Assembly (NCBI RefSeq): GCF_900090235.1
Contig: NZ_LT607750.1
Span: 1,128,501 to 1,192,500, forward strand
Source: Micromonospora echinaurantiaca
Lineage (GTDB): Bacteria > Actinomycetota > Actinomycetes > Mycobacteriales > Micromonosporaceae
Reading direction: 5' to 3'
Length of the DNA: 64,000 nucleotides
The notes under the pieces are model-generated. The model searched no databases, was not told where the DNA came from, and saw only the letters and a program-made list of their open reading frames with translations. Shown here piece by piece: positions 26,916-34,462 of this stretch; within the stretch, counting starts at the first letter, position 1; the number at the start of each line of letters is the position of its first letter. The translations under genes were made by a program, and so were the position numbers.

Positions 26916-28406
26916 ATGAACACCGCGCAGTTCACCCCGGCCGGCACGCTCACCGCGGAGGACCTGGGCACCATCCACCTGATCGGGGTCGGTGGCGTCG
27001 GGATGAGCGGCCTGGCCCGGCTCTTCCTCACCCGGGGCATCCCGCTCTCCGGCAGCGAGTTGCGCGAGTGGCCCTCGCTGGCCGGCCTGCGCGCGCTCGG
27101 CGGCACCATCCACATGAGCCACGAGGCGAGCAACCTCGACGGCGTGGACACCGTGGTCTACTCGTCGGCCATCCCGCAGGACCACCTGGAGCTGGTCGAG
27201 GCGCGCCGGCGCGGGCTGCGGGTGCTGCACCGCTCCGAGGCACTGGCGGCGGCGATGACCGGTCGCCGGACGGTGGCGGTCGCCGGCACCCACGGCAAGA
27301 CCACCACCACCTCGATGGTCACCATGGTGCTCCAGCAGGCCGGTACGGACCCGTCCTTCGTGATCGGCGGGGAGATCTCCGAGGTCGGCTCCGGCGCGCA
27401 CCACGGCACCGGCGACCACTTCGTGGTGGAGGCGGACGAGAGCGACCGGTCCTTCCTGATCTACCGCCCGTACGTCTCGATCATCACGAACATCGAGGCG
27501 GACCACCTGAACACCTACGGCGACCTGGCCAACCTGGAGGCGACCTTCGCCGAGTTCGCCCGGCTCACCGACCCGGACGGGTTCATCATCACCTGCGCCG
27601 ACGACCCGGGCGGGCGGCGGCTGGCCGAGACGCTGCGCGCCGAGGGGCGCCGGGTGCACACCTACGGCGAGGCGGCCGACGCCGACCTGCGACTGACCGA
27701 GATGGCCTCGTCGGCCCGGGGCGTGCGCTACCTCGCCAGCATCGACGGGCGGTCGCTGGGCGAGTTCCGGCTGCCGGTGCCGGGGCGGCACATGGGGCTG
27801 AACAGCGCCTCCGCGGTGCTGGCCGCGTACCTGCTGGAGCTGCCGCTGGAGGCGGCGGAGGCCGCGCTGGCGGTCTTCCCCGGGGTGCGGCGGCGCTTCG
27901 AGCGCAAGGGCGTCGCGGACGACGTGCTGGTCTACGACGAGTACGCCTACCACCCCACCTCGATCACGCTGGCCCTGCAGACGCTGCGCGAGGTGGCCGG
28001 GGACGGCCGGCTGATCGTGGTGTTCCAGCCGTACCGGCTCTACCGCACCCGCGACCTGCAGGCGGAGATCGCCGAGGGGTTGGCCATCGCCGACGAGCTG
28101 GTGCTGCTGGAGGTCTTCGGCCCCGGTGAGCTGCGTCAGCCGGGCGAGGGGTCGGCGGCGCTGATCGAGGCGGTGCCGCTGCCCGCGGAGCGGAAGATCT
28201 TCGTCGACTCCTGGGAGGCGGCGCCGGCGGAGGTGGCCCGGCGGGCCCGGCCGGGCGACGTGGTGGTGACCATGGGCGCCCCGCCGATCTCGCTGATGGG
28301 TGACCAGCTGCTGGCGGCGTTGGCGGCGCGGTGCGGTGGCCCGGCCGCGGACACCCCGGCGATGGGTGGGGTGGTCCCGGACGGCACGGCGCCCACCGCG
28401 GGATGA
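26916..28406 (+). CDS. murC: UDP-MurNAc:amino acid ligase (MurC) with altered conserved loops
   Basis: First Mur ligase, adding the first stem residue to UDP-MurNAc. The 496-residue protein has the Rossmann motif LIGVGGVGMSGLARL, ATP loop GTHGKTTTTSM, VEADESDRSF, NIEADHLNTYG and FPGVRRRFERKG. Two loops differ from the usual family sequence: the motif normally read as DDY-G/A-HHPTE is DEYAYHPTS here, and the usual QPH...RT segment is QPYRLYRTRDL. Micromonospora cell walls are known to carry glycine in place of L-alanine at position 1, so these changes may reflect a glycine acceptor; that link is inference. ATG 26916 has GGAAGG upstream. Overlaps ftsQ by 4 bp. Confidence 0.95.
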   Translation: MNTAQFTPAGTLTAEDLGTIHLIGVGGVGMSGLARLFLTRGIPLSGSELREWPSLAGLRALGGTIHMSHEASNLDGVDTVVYSSAIPQDHLELVEARRRGLRVLHRSEALAAAMTGRRTVAVAGTHGKTTTTSMVTMVLQQAGTDPSFVIGGEISEVGSGAHHGTGDHFVVEADESDRSFLIYRPYVSIITNIEADHLNTYGDLANLEATFAEFARLTDPDGFIITCADDPGGRRLAETLRAEGRRVHTYGEAADADLRLTEMASSARGVRYLASIDGRSLGEFRLPVPGRHMGLNSASAVLAAYLLELPLEAAEAALAVFPGVRRRFERKGVADDVLVYDEYAYHPTSITLALQTLREVAGDGRLIVVFQPYRLYRTRDLQAEIAEGLAIADELVLLEVFGPGELRQPGEGSAALIEAVPLPAERKIFVDSWEAAPAEVARRARPGDVVVTMGAPPISLMGDQLLAALAARCGGPAADTPAMGGVVPDGTAPTAG

Positions 28407-29221
28407 GTCCCGGCCCGGCCCGGGGGCGGACCAGCGGCGCGGACGGCGGCGCCGGCCGGCGTGGGCCGGTCCGGCGCTGGCAGCTGGTCCGGGCCGGCAG
28501 TGACGCGGTGCCCGCGTCCACCCGCCGGTTCATGGCCCGGGCCCGGCGGCGGCGGATGCGCGCGGCGCTGCCCTGGGCGGTGGCGGCCGGGGTGCTGGCG
28601 CTGGCCGGGCTGGTCGCCTGGACCCTGCTCGGCACCGGGCTGTTCGGGGTGCGCGAGGTCCGCGTCGAGGGTGCCGACCTGGTGACCCCGGTGGAGGTAC
28701 GCGACGCCGCCGAGGTGCCCGACGACGTCCCGCTGGCCACCGTGGACCTGGCCGACGTGGCCCGCCGGATCGGCGCGCTGCCCGCGGTGGAGCGGGTGAC
28801 CGTGTCCCGGGACTGGCCGGACGCGCTGGTGGTCCGGGTGACCGAACGCACCGGCGTGGCGGTGGTGCCGCGGGGCGAGGAGTTCCTGGTGGTCGACGGG
28901 GCCGGGGTGGTGTTCCGGACGCTGCCGCGGCGCCCGGCGGAGCTGCCCCTGGTCCGGGTCGCCGATCCGGGTCCGGACGACCCGGGCACCCGGGCCGCGC
29001 TGGACGTGCTCGCCGCGCTCACCCCGCAGCTGCGGGCGGAACTGGTGGACGTGACCGTGGAGGGCCTGGCCCGGATCAACCTGCGGCTACGCGACGACCG
29101 GACGGTGGTCTGGGGGGACGCCACCCGGGGCCCGGACAAGGCCCGGGTGGCCACCGCGCTGCTGGGTCGCAAAGCCGACACCATCGACGTCAGCGCGCCG
29201 GACGTGGTGACCTTCCGGTGA
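28403..29221 (+). CDS. ftsQ: Cell division protein FtsQ
   Basis: Bitopic division protein of the FtsQ/DivIB family linking early and late divisome components. In 272 residues: a basic cytoplasmic N-terminus of ~55 residues, one membrane segment (ALPWAVAAGVLALAGLVAWTLLG), a POTRA domain (VREVRVEGADLVTPVEVRDAA), and the FtsQ domain with AVERVTVSRDWPDALVVRVTERTGVAV. The ATG overlaps the murC stop (ATGA). The following 269 bp contain the ftsZ promoters. Confidence 0.93.
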   Translation: MSPGPARGRTSGADGGAGRRGPVRRWQLVRAGSDAVPASTRRFMARARRRRMRAALPWAVAAGVLALAGLVAWTLLGTGLFGVREVRVEGADLVTPVEVRDAAEVPDDVPLATVDLADVARRIGALPAVERVTVSRDWPDALVVRVTERTGVAVVPRGEEFLVVDGAGVVFRTLPRRPAELPLVRVADPGPDDPGTRAALDVLAALTPQLRAELVDVTVEGLARINLRLRDDRTVVWGDATRGPDKARVATALLGRKADTIDVSAPDVVTFR

Positions 29222-29303
29222 GCCGCCGGTCAGCGTGGCGGCCGGGCCCGGTCCGCCCGGCGTGACCCGTTCCGCTATGGGCGGCGACACGCCGGTCAGG
29301 TCC

Positions 29304-29332
29304 TTGGCTCATCGCGCGGGGGCGCTTACGTT
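29304..29332 (+). promoter_or_regulatory. Candidate distal ftsZ promoter (TTGGCT-17-TACGTT)
   Basis: TTGGCT at 29304-29309 and TACGTT at 29327-29332 are separated by exactly 17 nt, in the ftsQ-ftsZ gap, upstream of the stronger proximal promoter. Confidence 0.45.
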
Positions 29333-29352
29333 GCCCCGAAGAGGATCAGTGG

Positions 29353-29381
29353 TTGACATAACTGTAAGCCTCTAGTAGAGG
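29353..29381 (+). promoter_or_regulatory. Proximal ftsZ promoter (TTGACA-17-TAGAGG)
   Basis: A perfect -35 TTGACA (29353-29358), 17-nt spacer and TAGAGG -10 (29376-29381). The spacer and -10 contain the palindrome CCTCTAGTAGAGG, a possible operator. Multiple ftsZ promoters are known in Streptomyces. The 5-prime leader would be about 100 nt. Confidence 0.75.
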
Positions 29382-29404
29382 GTGAGGGTTCACCCCTGAC
29401 CCTC
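29378..29404 (+). other. Hairpin at the start of the ftsZ leader
   Basis: GAGGGT (29378-29383) can pair with ACCCTC (29399-29404), and alternatively GGTGA (29381-29385) with TCACC (29390-29394). It overlaps the -10 and the expected start point, so it is either a DNA operator or a stem at the mRNA 5-prime end. Confidence 0.35.
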
Positions 29405-29490
29405 CACTGAGGACAGCTGTCGTCGACCGTTGGTCTGGCCACGCCGTACCGGGTCGGGGCGAAGCCAATCTCGAAGGGAAAGGACCGGAG

Positions 29491-30606
29491 ATGACACCTC
29501 CGCACAACTACCTGGCGGTCATCAAGGTCGTCGGCATCGGGGGTGGCGGCGTCAACGCCGTCAACCGGATGATCGAGGTTGGGCTCAAGGGCGTCGAGTT
29601 CATCGCGATCAACACCGACGCGCAGGCGCTGCTGATGAGCGACGCCGACGTCAAGCTGGACGTCGGCCGCGAGCTGACCCGCGGCCTGGGCGCCGGGGCG
29701 AACCCGGACGTCGGCAAGAACGCCGCCGAGGACCACCGGGACGAGATCGAGGAGGTGCTCAAGGGCGCCGACATGGTCTTCGTGACCTGCGGTGAGGGTG
29801 GCGGCACGGGCACCGGCGGGGCGCCCGTGGTGGCGAACATCGCCCGCAAGCTCGGCGCGCTGACCATCGGCGTGGTGACCCGCCCGTTCTCCTTCGAGGG
29901 CAAGCGCCGCCAGGTGCAGGCCGAGTCCGGCATCGACGAGCTGCGCAACCAGTGCGACACGCTGATCGTCATTCCGAACGACCGGCTGCTGGCGCTCGGC
30001 GACCGCAACATCAGCATGATGGACGCCTTCCGCACCGCCGACCAGGTGCTGCTCTCCGGTGTCCAGGGCATCACCGACCTGATCACCACCCCGGGTCTGA
30101 TCAACCTGGACTTCGCCGACGTCAAGAGCGTGATGAGCGGCGCGGGCAGCGCGCTGATGGGCATCGGCAGCGCACGGGGCGAGAACCGCGCGGTCGAGGC
30201 GGCCGAGGCGGCCATCTCCAGCCCGCTGCTTGAGCAGAGCATGGACGGCGCGCGCGGCGTGCTGCTCTCCATCGCGGGCGGCTCCGACCTGGGGCTGTTC
30301 GAGATCAACGACGCGGCGCAGCTGGTCACCGACGCGGCCCACCCGGACGCCAACATCATCTTCGGCGCGGTGATCGACGACGCCCTCGGCGACGAGGTGC
30401 GGGTCACCGTGATCGCGGCCGGATTCGACGGCGGTGCGCCGTCGTACAAGGCGGCCGAGCCGGCCCGCAAGACCAACCAGAACCAGCCGGCGCAGCAGAG
30501 CGCCCCGGTCTCGCCGCCGGCCACCATGCCGGCGCCGCCGCAGTCGCCGCGGCGGGTGCTCTTCGACGACGTCGACGTGCCCGACTTCCTCAAGAACGGG
30601 TCCTGA
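29491..30606 (+). CDS. ftsZ: Cell division GTPase FtsZ
   Basis: Tubulin-like GTPase forming the division ring. The 371-residue protein has the N-terminal [15 protein letters not shown], the tubulin signature [14 protein letters not shown], the T7 loop [11 protein letters not shown] for polymer-dependent GTP hydrolysis, a Pro/Gln-rich linker (~45 residues) and the C-terminal conserved peptide [13 protein letters not shown] that binds SepF and FtsW. ATG 29491 has GGAAAGG and GGAG upstream. Only 10 bp separate it from yggS; the laccase-domain gene pgeF usually found between them in actinobacteria is absent. Confidence 0.99.
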   Translation: MTPPHNYLAVIKVVGIGGGGVNAVNRMIEVGLKGVEFIAINTDAQALLMSDADVKLDVGRELTRGLGAGANPDVGKNAAEDHRDEIEEVLKGADMVFVTCGEGGGTGTGGAPVVANIARKLGALTIGVVTRPFSFEGKRRQVQAESGIDELRNQCDTLIVIPNDRLLALGDRNISMMDAFRTADQVLLSGVQGITDLITTPGLINLDFADVKSVMSGAGSALMGIGSARGENRAVEAAEAAISSPLLEQSMDGARGVLLSIAGGSDLGLFEINDAAQLVTDAAHPDANIIFGAVIDDALGDEVRVTVIAAGFDGGAPSYKAAEPARKTNQNQPAQQSAPVSPPATMPAPPQSPRRVLFDDVDVPDFLKNGS

Positions 30607-30616
30607 GCCCGCGCCC

Positions 30617-31363
30617 ATGAGCGACAGCCAAGCTTCGGTACGCCCCGACCGGCGCGCCGAACTCGCGGCCGGCCTGGCCCGGGTGCGGTCCAGGATCGCT
30701 GACGCCTGCGCCGCCGCCGGCCGGGACCGGGCCGAGGTCACGATGATCGCGGTGACCAAGACGTACCCGGCCGGCGACGTGGTGGCGCTGGCCGGGCTCG
30801 GCGTCACCGACGTGGGGGAGAACCGCGACCAGGAGGCGGCGCCGAAGGCCGCCGAGGTGGCCGCCGCCGGGGTGACGCCGCGCTGGCACTTCATCGGCCG
30901 GTTGCAGCGCAACAAGGCGCGTTCGGTGGTCCGGTACGCCGACGCGGTGCACTCGGTGGACAGCGTCCGGCTGGCCCGGGCGGTGGACGCGGCGGCGGCG
31001 GCCGCCCGGGATCGGCCGCTGGACGTGCTGGTCCAGGTCAGCATCGACGGCGACGCGGCCCGGGGCGGCGCGCTGCCCGGCTCGGCCGACCCGGATGTCG
31101 GGCTCGACCGGGTGGCCGAGGCGGTCGCCGGCGCCGAGGCGCTGCGGCTGACCGGCCTGATGGCGGTGGCGCCGCTGGGTTGGGAACCGGAGCGGGCGTT
31201 CGCCCGGCTGGCCGAGCTGGCCGCCGCGTTCCGGTCCGTCCACCCGGGAGCCACCTCGTTGTCGGCCGGAATGAGTGGCGACCTGGAAGTCGCGATCGGA
31301 TACGGCGCGACACATGTCCGCGTGGGTAGCGCGTTGCTCGGAATGCGCCCCACGCTGCGGTAG
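30617..31363 (+). CDS. PLP homeostasis protein (YggS/PLPBP family)
   Basis: A 248-residue single-domain PLP-binding barrel protein of the YggS family, which buffers pyridoxal phosphate and amino-acid balance and has no known catalytic reaction. The PLP lysine is in MIAVTKTYPAGDV, followed by DVGENRDQEAAPKAAEV, WHFIGRLQRNKARSVV, HSVDSVRLA, and near the end LSAGMSGDLEVAIGYGATHVRVGSALLG. ATG 30617 lies 10 bp after ftsZ, so it is probably co-transcribed. Its partner sepF follows after 192 bp. Confidence 0.94.
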   Translation: MSDSQASVRPDRRAELAAGLARVRSRIADACAAAGRDRAEVTMIAVTKTYPAGDVVALAGLGVTDVGENRDQEAAPKAAEVAAAGVTPRWHFIGRLQRNKARSVVRYADAVHSVDSVRLARAVDAAAAAARDRPLDVLVQVSIDGDAARGGALPGSADPDVGLDRVAEAVAGAEALRLTGLMAVAPLGWEPERAFARLAELAAAFRSVHPGATSLSAGMSGDLEVAIGYGATHVRVGSALLGMRPTLR

Positions 31364-31431
31364 CCTGACCGCGGAAGAAGCAAATTACATCGGTGTTGTT
31401 TTGGGAACGGCTTTCCTTTGCCGGGGGTCGT

Positions 31432-31455
31432 GGCGCGCGACGCGAATCGCGCGCC
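31432..31455 (+). other. Perfect hairpin in the sepF leader region
   Basis: GGCGCGCGA pairs with TCGCGCGCC over a 6-nt loop (CGCGAA) about 100 bp before sepF. There is no T tract directly after it. It follows a stretch (31373-31428) noticeably richer in A/T than its surroundings, which probably holds a promoter, though I cannot fix a -35/-10 pair with confidence. Confidence 0.5.
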
Positions 31456-31555
31456 AGGGGATTGCCGTTCCGGTCCGGTGGGCAGGAATGTTCCACTCGC
31501 GACAAGGCGACACGGCACGGGGGCGTGTGCCGCACGGCGGACGGAAGGGCGCGGG

Positions 31556-32251
31556 ATGGGTGCACTGCGCAAGGCGGGGGTCTGGCTCGGTCTGGTCGAG
31601 GAGGACGACGAGCGGGCCTACGACGACGGTGGCTACGACAAGGGTGGCTACCGCGAATCGCGCTACCGGCAGAGCCGGTACGCCGAGGAGTTCGCCGACG
31701 ACGACGAGGACGACGCCGAGGAGCCGCCGGCGCCGCGGCCCCGGTCGGGCGACCGTGGCCGGTTCACCGAGCGGTCCAGCGGCCGGGCCGGCGACACCGA
31801 GCGCGCCGAGGCCGAGCGGTCGGAGCGGTCGGAGCGGTCCAGCGTGCGGTCGATCACCCGGTCGACGGCCGGTGAGCCCTCCGGGGCGCTGACCTACCAC
31901 ACCCGGGACAACCTCGCCCTCGCGCCGCAGGTGCAGCCCCGGGAGCGGGCCGTGGTGGCCGAGGAGGAGCAGCGGTACCAGATCACCACGCTGCACCCGA
32001 CCACCTACCGCGAGGCGCGCACCATCGGCGAGCACTTCCGCGACGGCGTTCCCGTGATCATCAACCTCACCGAGATGGACGAGGCGGATGCCCGCCGTCT
32101 GGTGGACTTCGCCGCCGGGCTGGCCTTCGGCCTGCGCGGTACGATCGAGCGCGTGACCAACCGGGTGTTCCTGCTCTCACCGGCCAACGTCCAGGTCACC
32201 GCGGAGGACAAGGCCAAGATCGCTGAGGGTGGCTTTTTCAGTCTGAGTTGA
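31556..32251 (+). CDS. sepF: Cell division protein SepF
   Basis: Membrane-binding FtsZ partner that tethers the ring in actinobacteria, which lack FtsA. The 231-residue protein starts [17 protein letters not shown], an amphipathic membrane-targeting helix, followed by a ~110-residue charged linker rich in Tyr, Asp, Arg and Ser, and the SepF core with [38 protein letters not shown] and [23 protein letters not shown] 31556 has GGAAGGGCG upstream. The linker is longer than in many SepF proteins. Confidence 0.96.
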   Translation: MGALRKAGVWLGLVEEDDERAYDDGGYDKGGYRESRYRQSRYAEEFADDDEDDAEEPPAPRPRSGDRGRFTERSSGRAGDTERAEAERSERSERSSVRSITRSTAGEPSGALTYHTRDNLALAPQVQPRERAVVAEEEQRYQITTLHPTTYREARTIGEHFRDGVPVIINLTEMDEADARRLVDFAAGLAFGLRGTIERVTNRVFLLSPANVQVTAEDKAKIAEGGFFSLS

Positions 32252-32280
32252 CCCCGGCCGACCGAGGGACGTCGCCTGTC

Positions 32281-32586
32281 GTGTTGTCGATCCTGTTGCA
32301 GGTCCTGTACCTGATCGTCTATGTCTTCCTGCTCCTTCTTCTGTCCCGGTTTGTCCTGAGCGCTGTGCTGCAGTACGGCCGCCGGTGGCAGCCGGGCCGG
32401 GGGGCATCGGCAGGACTGGAATCCGTGTGGAGCGTCACTGATCCCCCTCTCAGCGCGTTGAGGCGTGTGATCCCTCCGCTGCGAATTGGTACCGTGAGCA
32501 TCGACCTGGCCTCCCTTGTGCTCCTGGTTATCCTGTTCGTGCTGATGAGGTTTGTGTTAGAGCCGGCGATCATCAGGACCGCCTGA
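32281..32586 (+). CDS. YggT-family membrane protein with unusual codon use
   Basis: A 101-residue integral membrane protein of the YggT family, conserved between sepF and divIVA in actinobacteria and needed for osmotolerance or division in some bacteria. Two hydrophobic hairpins, [20 protein letters not shown] and [19 protein letters not shown], flank the conserved [20 protein letters not shown] 32281 is taken as start; TTG 32248 at the sepF stop is the outer limit. Codon choice is atypical: CTT-CTT in the first membrane segment, ATT, GTT, CCT, CGA, and a TTA Leu codon at 32557-32559. Confidence 0.88.
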   Translation: MLSILLQVLYLIVYVFLLLLLSRFVLSAVLQYGRRWQPGRGASAGLESVWSVTDPPLSALRRVIPPLRIGTVSIDLASLVLLVILFVLMRFVLEPAIIRTA

Positions 32587-32630
32587 TGACCGACGCGCTA
32601 TCGCGGCCGCAACTGACCCGAGGAGTTTCG

Positions 32631-33431
32631 ATGCCGCTGACCCCGGCCGACGTGCACAACGTCGCCTTCAAGAAGCCGCCGATTGGTAAGCGGGGCTATG
32701 ACGAGGAGGAGGTCGACGCCTTCCTGGACGAGGTCGAGCGCGAGCTCGCCCGTCTCATCGAGGAGAACAACGAGCTGCGCGCCCAGGTGGAGCGCGGCGG
32801 CCGTGGCGGCGCTCCGGCGGGCCCCGGCGGCGACGCCCGACTCGCGGCGGAGCTCAACGACGTCAAGGCGCAGCTCGACCGGGTGCAGCGCGACAAGGCG
32901 GCGGCCGAGCAGGCCGCCCGCGCGATGCAGGCGGAGCTGGAGCAGGTCCGCGCGGCCGGTGGGCCGGCGGCGGTCGGCGACGGCGAGCAGCAGGCGCTGC
33001 GGGTGCTGATGATGGCCCAGCGGACGGCCGACGACCACGTCTCGGACGCCCGTCGCGAGGCCGACCAACTGCTCTCCGAGGCTCGCTCGAAGGCCGAGGA
33101 GGTCACCCGCGAGGCGCGCGCCAAGGCCGACGCGCTGGAGCGGGACGCCCGGCAGCGGCACCAGGAGGCCATGGGCGGCCTGGACGCCAAGCGCACCGCG
33201 CTGCAGAAGCACATCGAGGAGCTGAAGCAGTTCGAGCGGGAGTACCGCACCCGCCTCAAGGCCTACCTGGAGAGCCAGCTGCGCGACCTCGACGGTCGTG
33301 GCCAGGGCCTGGAGGCGGAGCTGACCCGTTCCGAGGGCAACCGCGCCGCCGGCGGCAACGGCCTGGCCGCGGCGGGTCTCGCCGGTTCCTACGGCGGCGG
33401 TCGCTCCGGCGCGCTGGAAGCCGGTCGCTGA
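32631..33431 (+). CDS. divIVA: Polar growth protein DivIVA (Wag31)
   Basis: Coiled-coil scaffold that marks cell poles and septa and directs apical wall growth. The 266-residue protein has the N-terminal DivIVA domain ([34 protein letters not shown]), a coiled coil, a Gly-rich linker ([14 protein letters not shown]), a long second coiled coil from about residue 80 to 230, and a Gly-rich tail. ATG 32631 is preceded by GAGGAG. Closes the conserved cluster. Confidence 0.97.
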   Translation: MPLTPADVHNVAFKKPPIGKRGYDEEEVDAFLDEVERELARLIEENNELRAQVERGGRGGAPAGPGGDARLAAELNDVKAQLDRVQRDKAAAEQAARAMQAELEQVRAAGGPAAVGDGEQQALRVLMMAQRTADDHVSDARREADQLLSEARSKAEEVTREARAKADALERDARQRHQEAMGGLDAKRTALQKHIEELKQFEREYRTRLKAYLESQLRDLDGRGQGLEAELTRSEGNRAAGGNGLAAAGLAGSYGGGRSGALEAGR

Positions 33432-33505
33432 CCACCGGTCGGCGGCCGCCCCGTGACGGCGGTCGCCGGCCTCGCTCATCGCTACGGACGCGGCGGGGGT
33501 GAGCC

Positions 33506-34129
33506 GTGATAGTCGCCAGTCTCCTGCTCATCCTCGTCGCGGTGGTGCTGCTGGTGCTCGGCCTGGCCGGTGGCTCCAGCCTGCTCCTGATCATCTCCAT
33601 CGCGGCCAGCCTGCTGGCCGCCGTCGCACTGGTCGCCGGCGCCCGCCAGGCGGCCGCCGACCGGGCGACGGCGTACCGGGACGGCTCCGCGCAGCGGGTG
33701 CGGACGGGCACCCGTCCGACCACCCCGGCCGGGTCCGCGTACGGGCCGCCGCTGGGGGAGCCGGACATCCCCGTCCAGCACGTTCCTCCGACGGTCGACG
33801 CCGGCGGTGCCGGGTGGCGGCAACCACCCGAGCCGCCGGTGACCGAGGCCGACCCGCCGGCGACGCCGGGCGTCGGGCCGGTCGAGGCGTACGACGACGA
33901 ACCGGCCGCCCAGGAGCTCACCCCGAACCAGGCCGCCCGGCTGGCCGAGTTGACCACCGAGGTACGGGTGGTCGACGGCCGGCCGCGCTACCACCTGGCC
34001 GGCTGCGCGCATCTGGTCGGGCGCGCGTCCGAGCCGCTGCCCGTCGCCGAGGCGGGCGAGCTCGGGTTCTCTCCGTGCGCCCACTGCGCGCCGGCCACCG
34101 CGCTGCTCGCCGACGCGCACCGGATCTGA
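33506..34129 (+). CDS. Membrane protein with C-terminal Ada-like zinc-binding motif
   Basis: A 207-residue protein of unknown function. Two hydrophobic segments (residues 2-45) are followed by a ~90-residue Pro-rich linker and a C-terminal domain with RPRYHLAGCAHLVGRASEPL and EAGELGFSPCAHCAPA. The pattern YH-x3-C ... A-x3-G-x2-PC-x2-C-x-P resembles the metal-binding Ada-type zinc domain that also occurs at the ends of secreted nucleases and ComEC-like proteins. The zinc domain would probably be cytoplasmic, with the hairpin as anchor. GTG 33506 has GGGGG upstream. Followed 11 bp later by the DUF167 gene. Confidence 0.75.
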   Translation: MIVASLLLILVAVVLLVLGLAGGSSLLLIISIAASLLAAVALVAGARQAAADRATAYRDGSAQRVRTGTRPTTPAGSAYGPPLGEPDIPVQHVPPTVDAGGAGWRQPPEPPVTEADPPATPGVGPVEAYDDEPAAQELTPNQAARLAELTTEVRVVDGRPRYHLAGCAHLVGRASEPLPVAEAGELGFSPCAHCAPATALLADAHRI

Positions 34130-34140
34130 CCCGGCGCCTG

Positions 34141-34440
34141 ATGGACGACACGCTCACCGTCGCGGTCCGGGTGAAGCCCGGCTCCGCCCGGGCCCGGGTC
34201 GGCGGTCGCTTCGACGGGCCGCACGGACCCGCGCTGGTGATCGCCGTGAACGCGCCGGCGGTCGACGGCCGCGCCACCGAGGCGGCCCGCCGCGCCCTGG
34301 CGCAGGCGCTCGGCGTCCGCCCGGCGGTGGTCTCGCTGCGGGCCGGGGCGGCCAGCCGGGACAAGCTCTTCCTGATCGAGCGCCCCGACCCGGGGCTGAC
34401 CGAGCGGCTCGGACAGCTGCGCGACGGGACCGCCGGGTGA
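34141..34440 (+). CDS. DUF167 (YggU-family) protein
   Basis: A 99-residue protein of the YggU/DUF167 family, function unknown. It has the characteristic VAVRVKPGSARARVGG, VIAVNAPAVDGRATEAARRALAQALGV and VSLRAGAASRDKLFLIE. YggU is commonly clustered with YggS, YggT and DivIVA genes across bacteria, which is also the case here. ATG 34141 follows the previous stop by 11 bp. Confidence 0.88.
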   Translation: MDDTLTVAVRVKPGSARARVGGRFDGPHGPALVIAVNAPAVDGRATEAARRALAQALGVRPAVVSLRAGAASRDKLFLIERPDPGLTERLGQLRDGTAG

Positions 34441-34462
34441 GCCACGCCCGGGGCAGGCGGCC

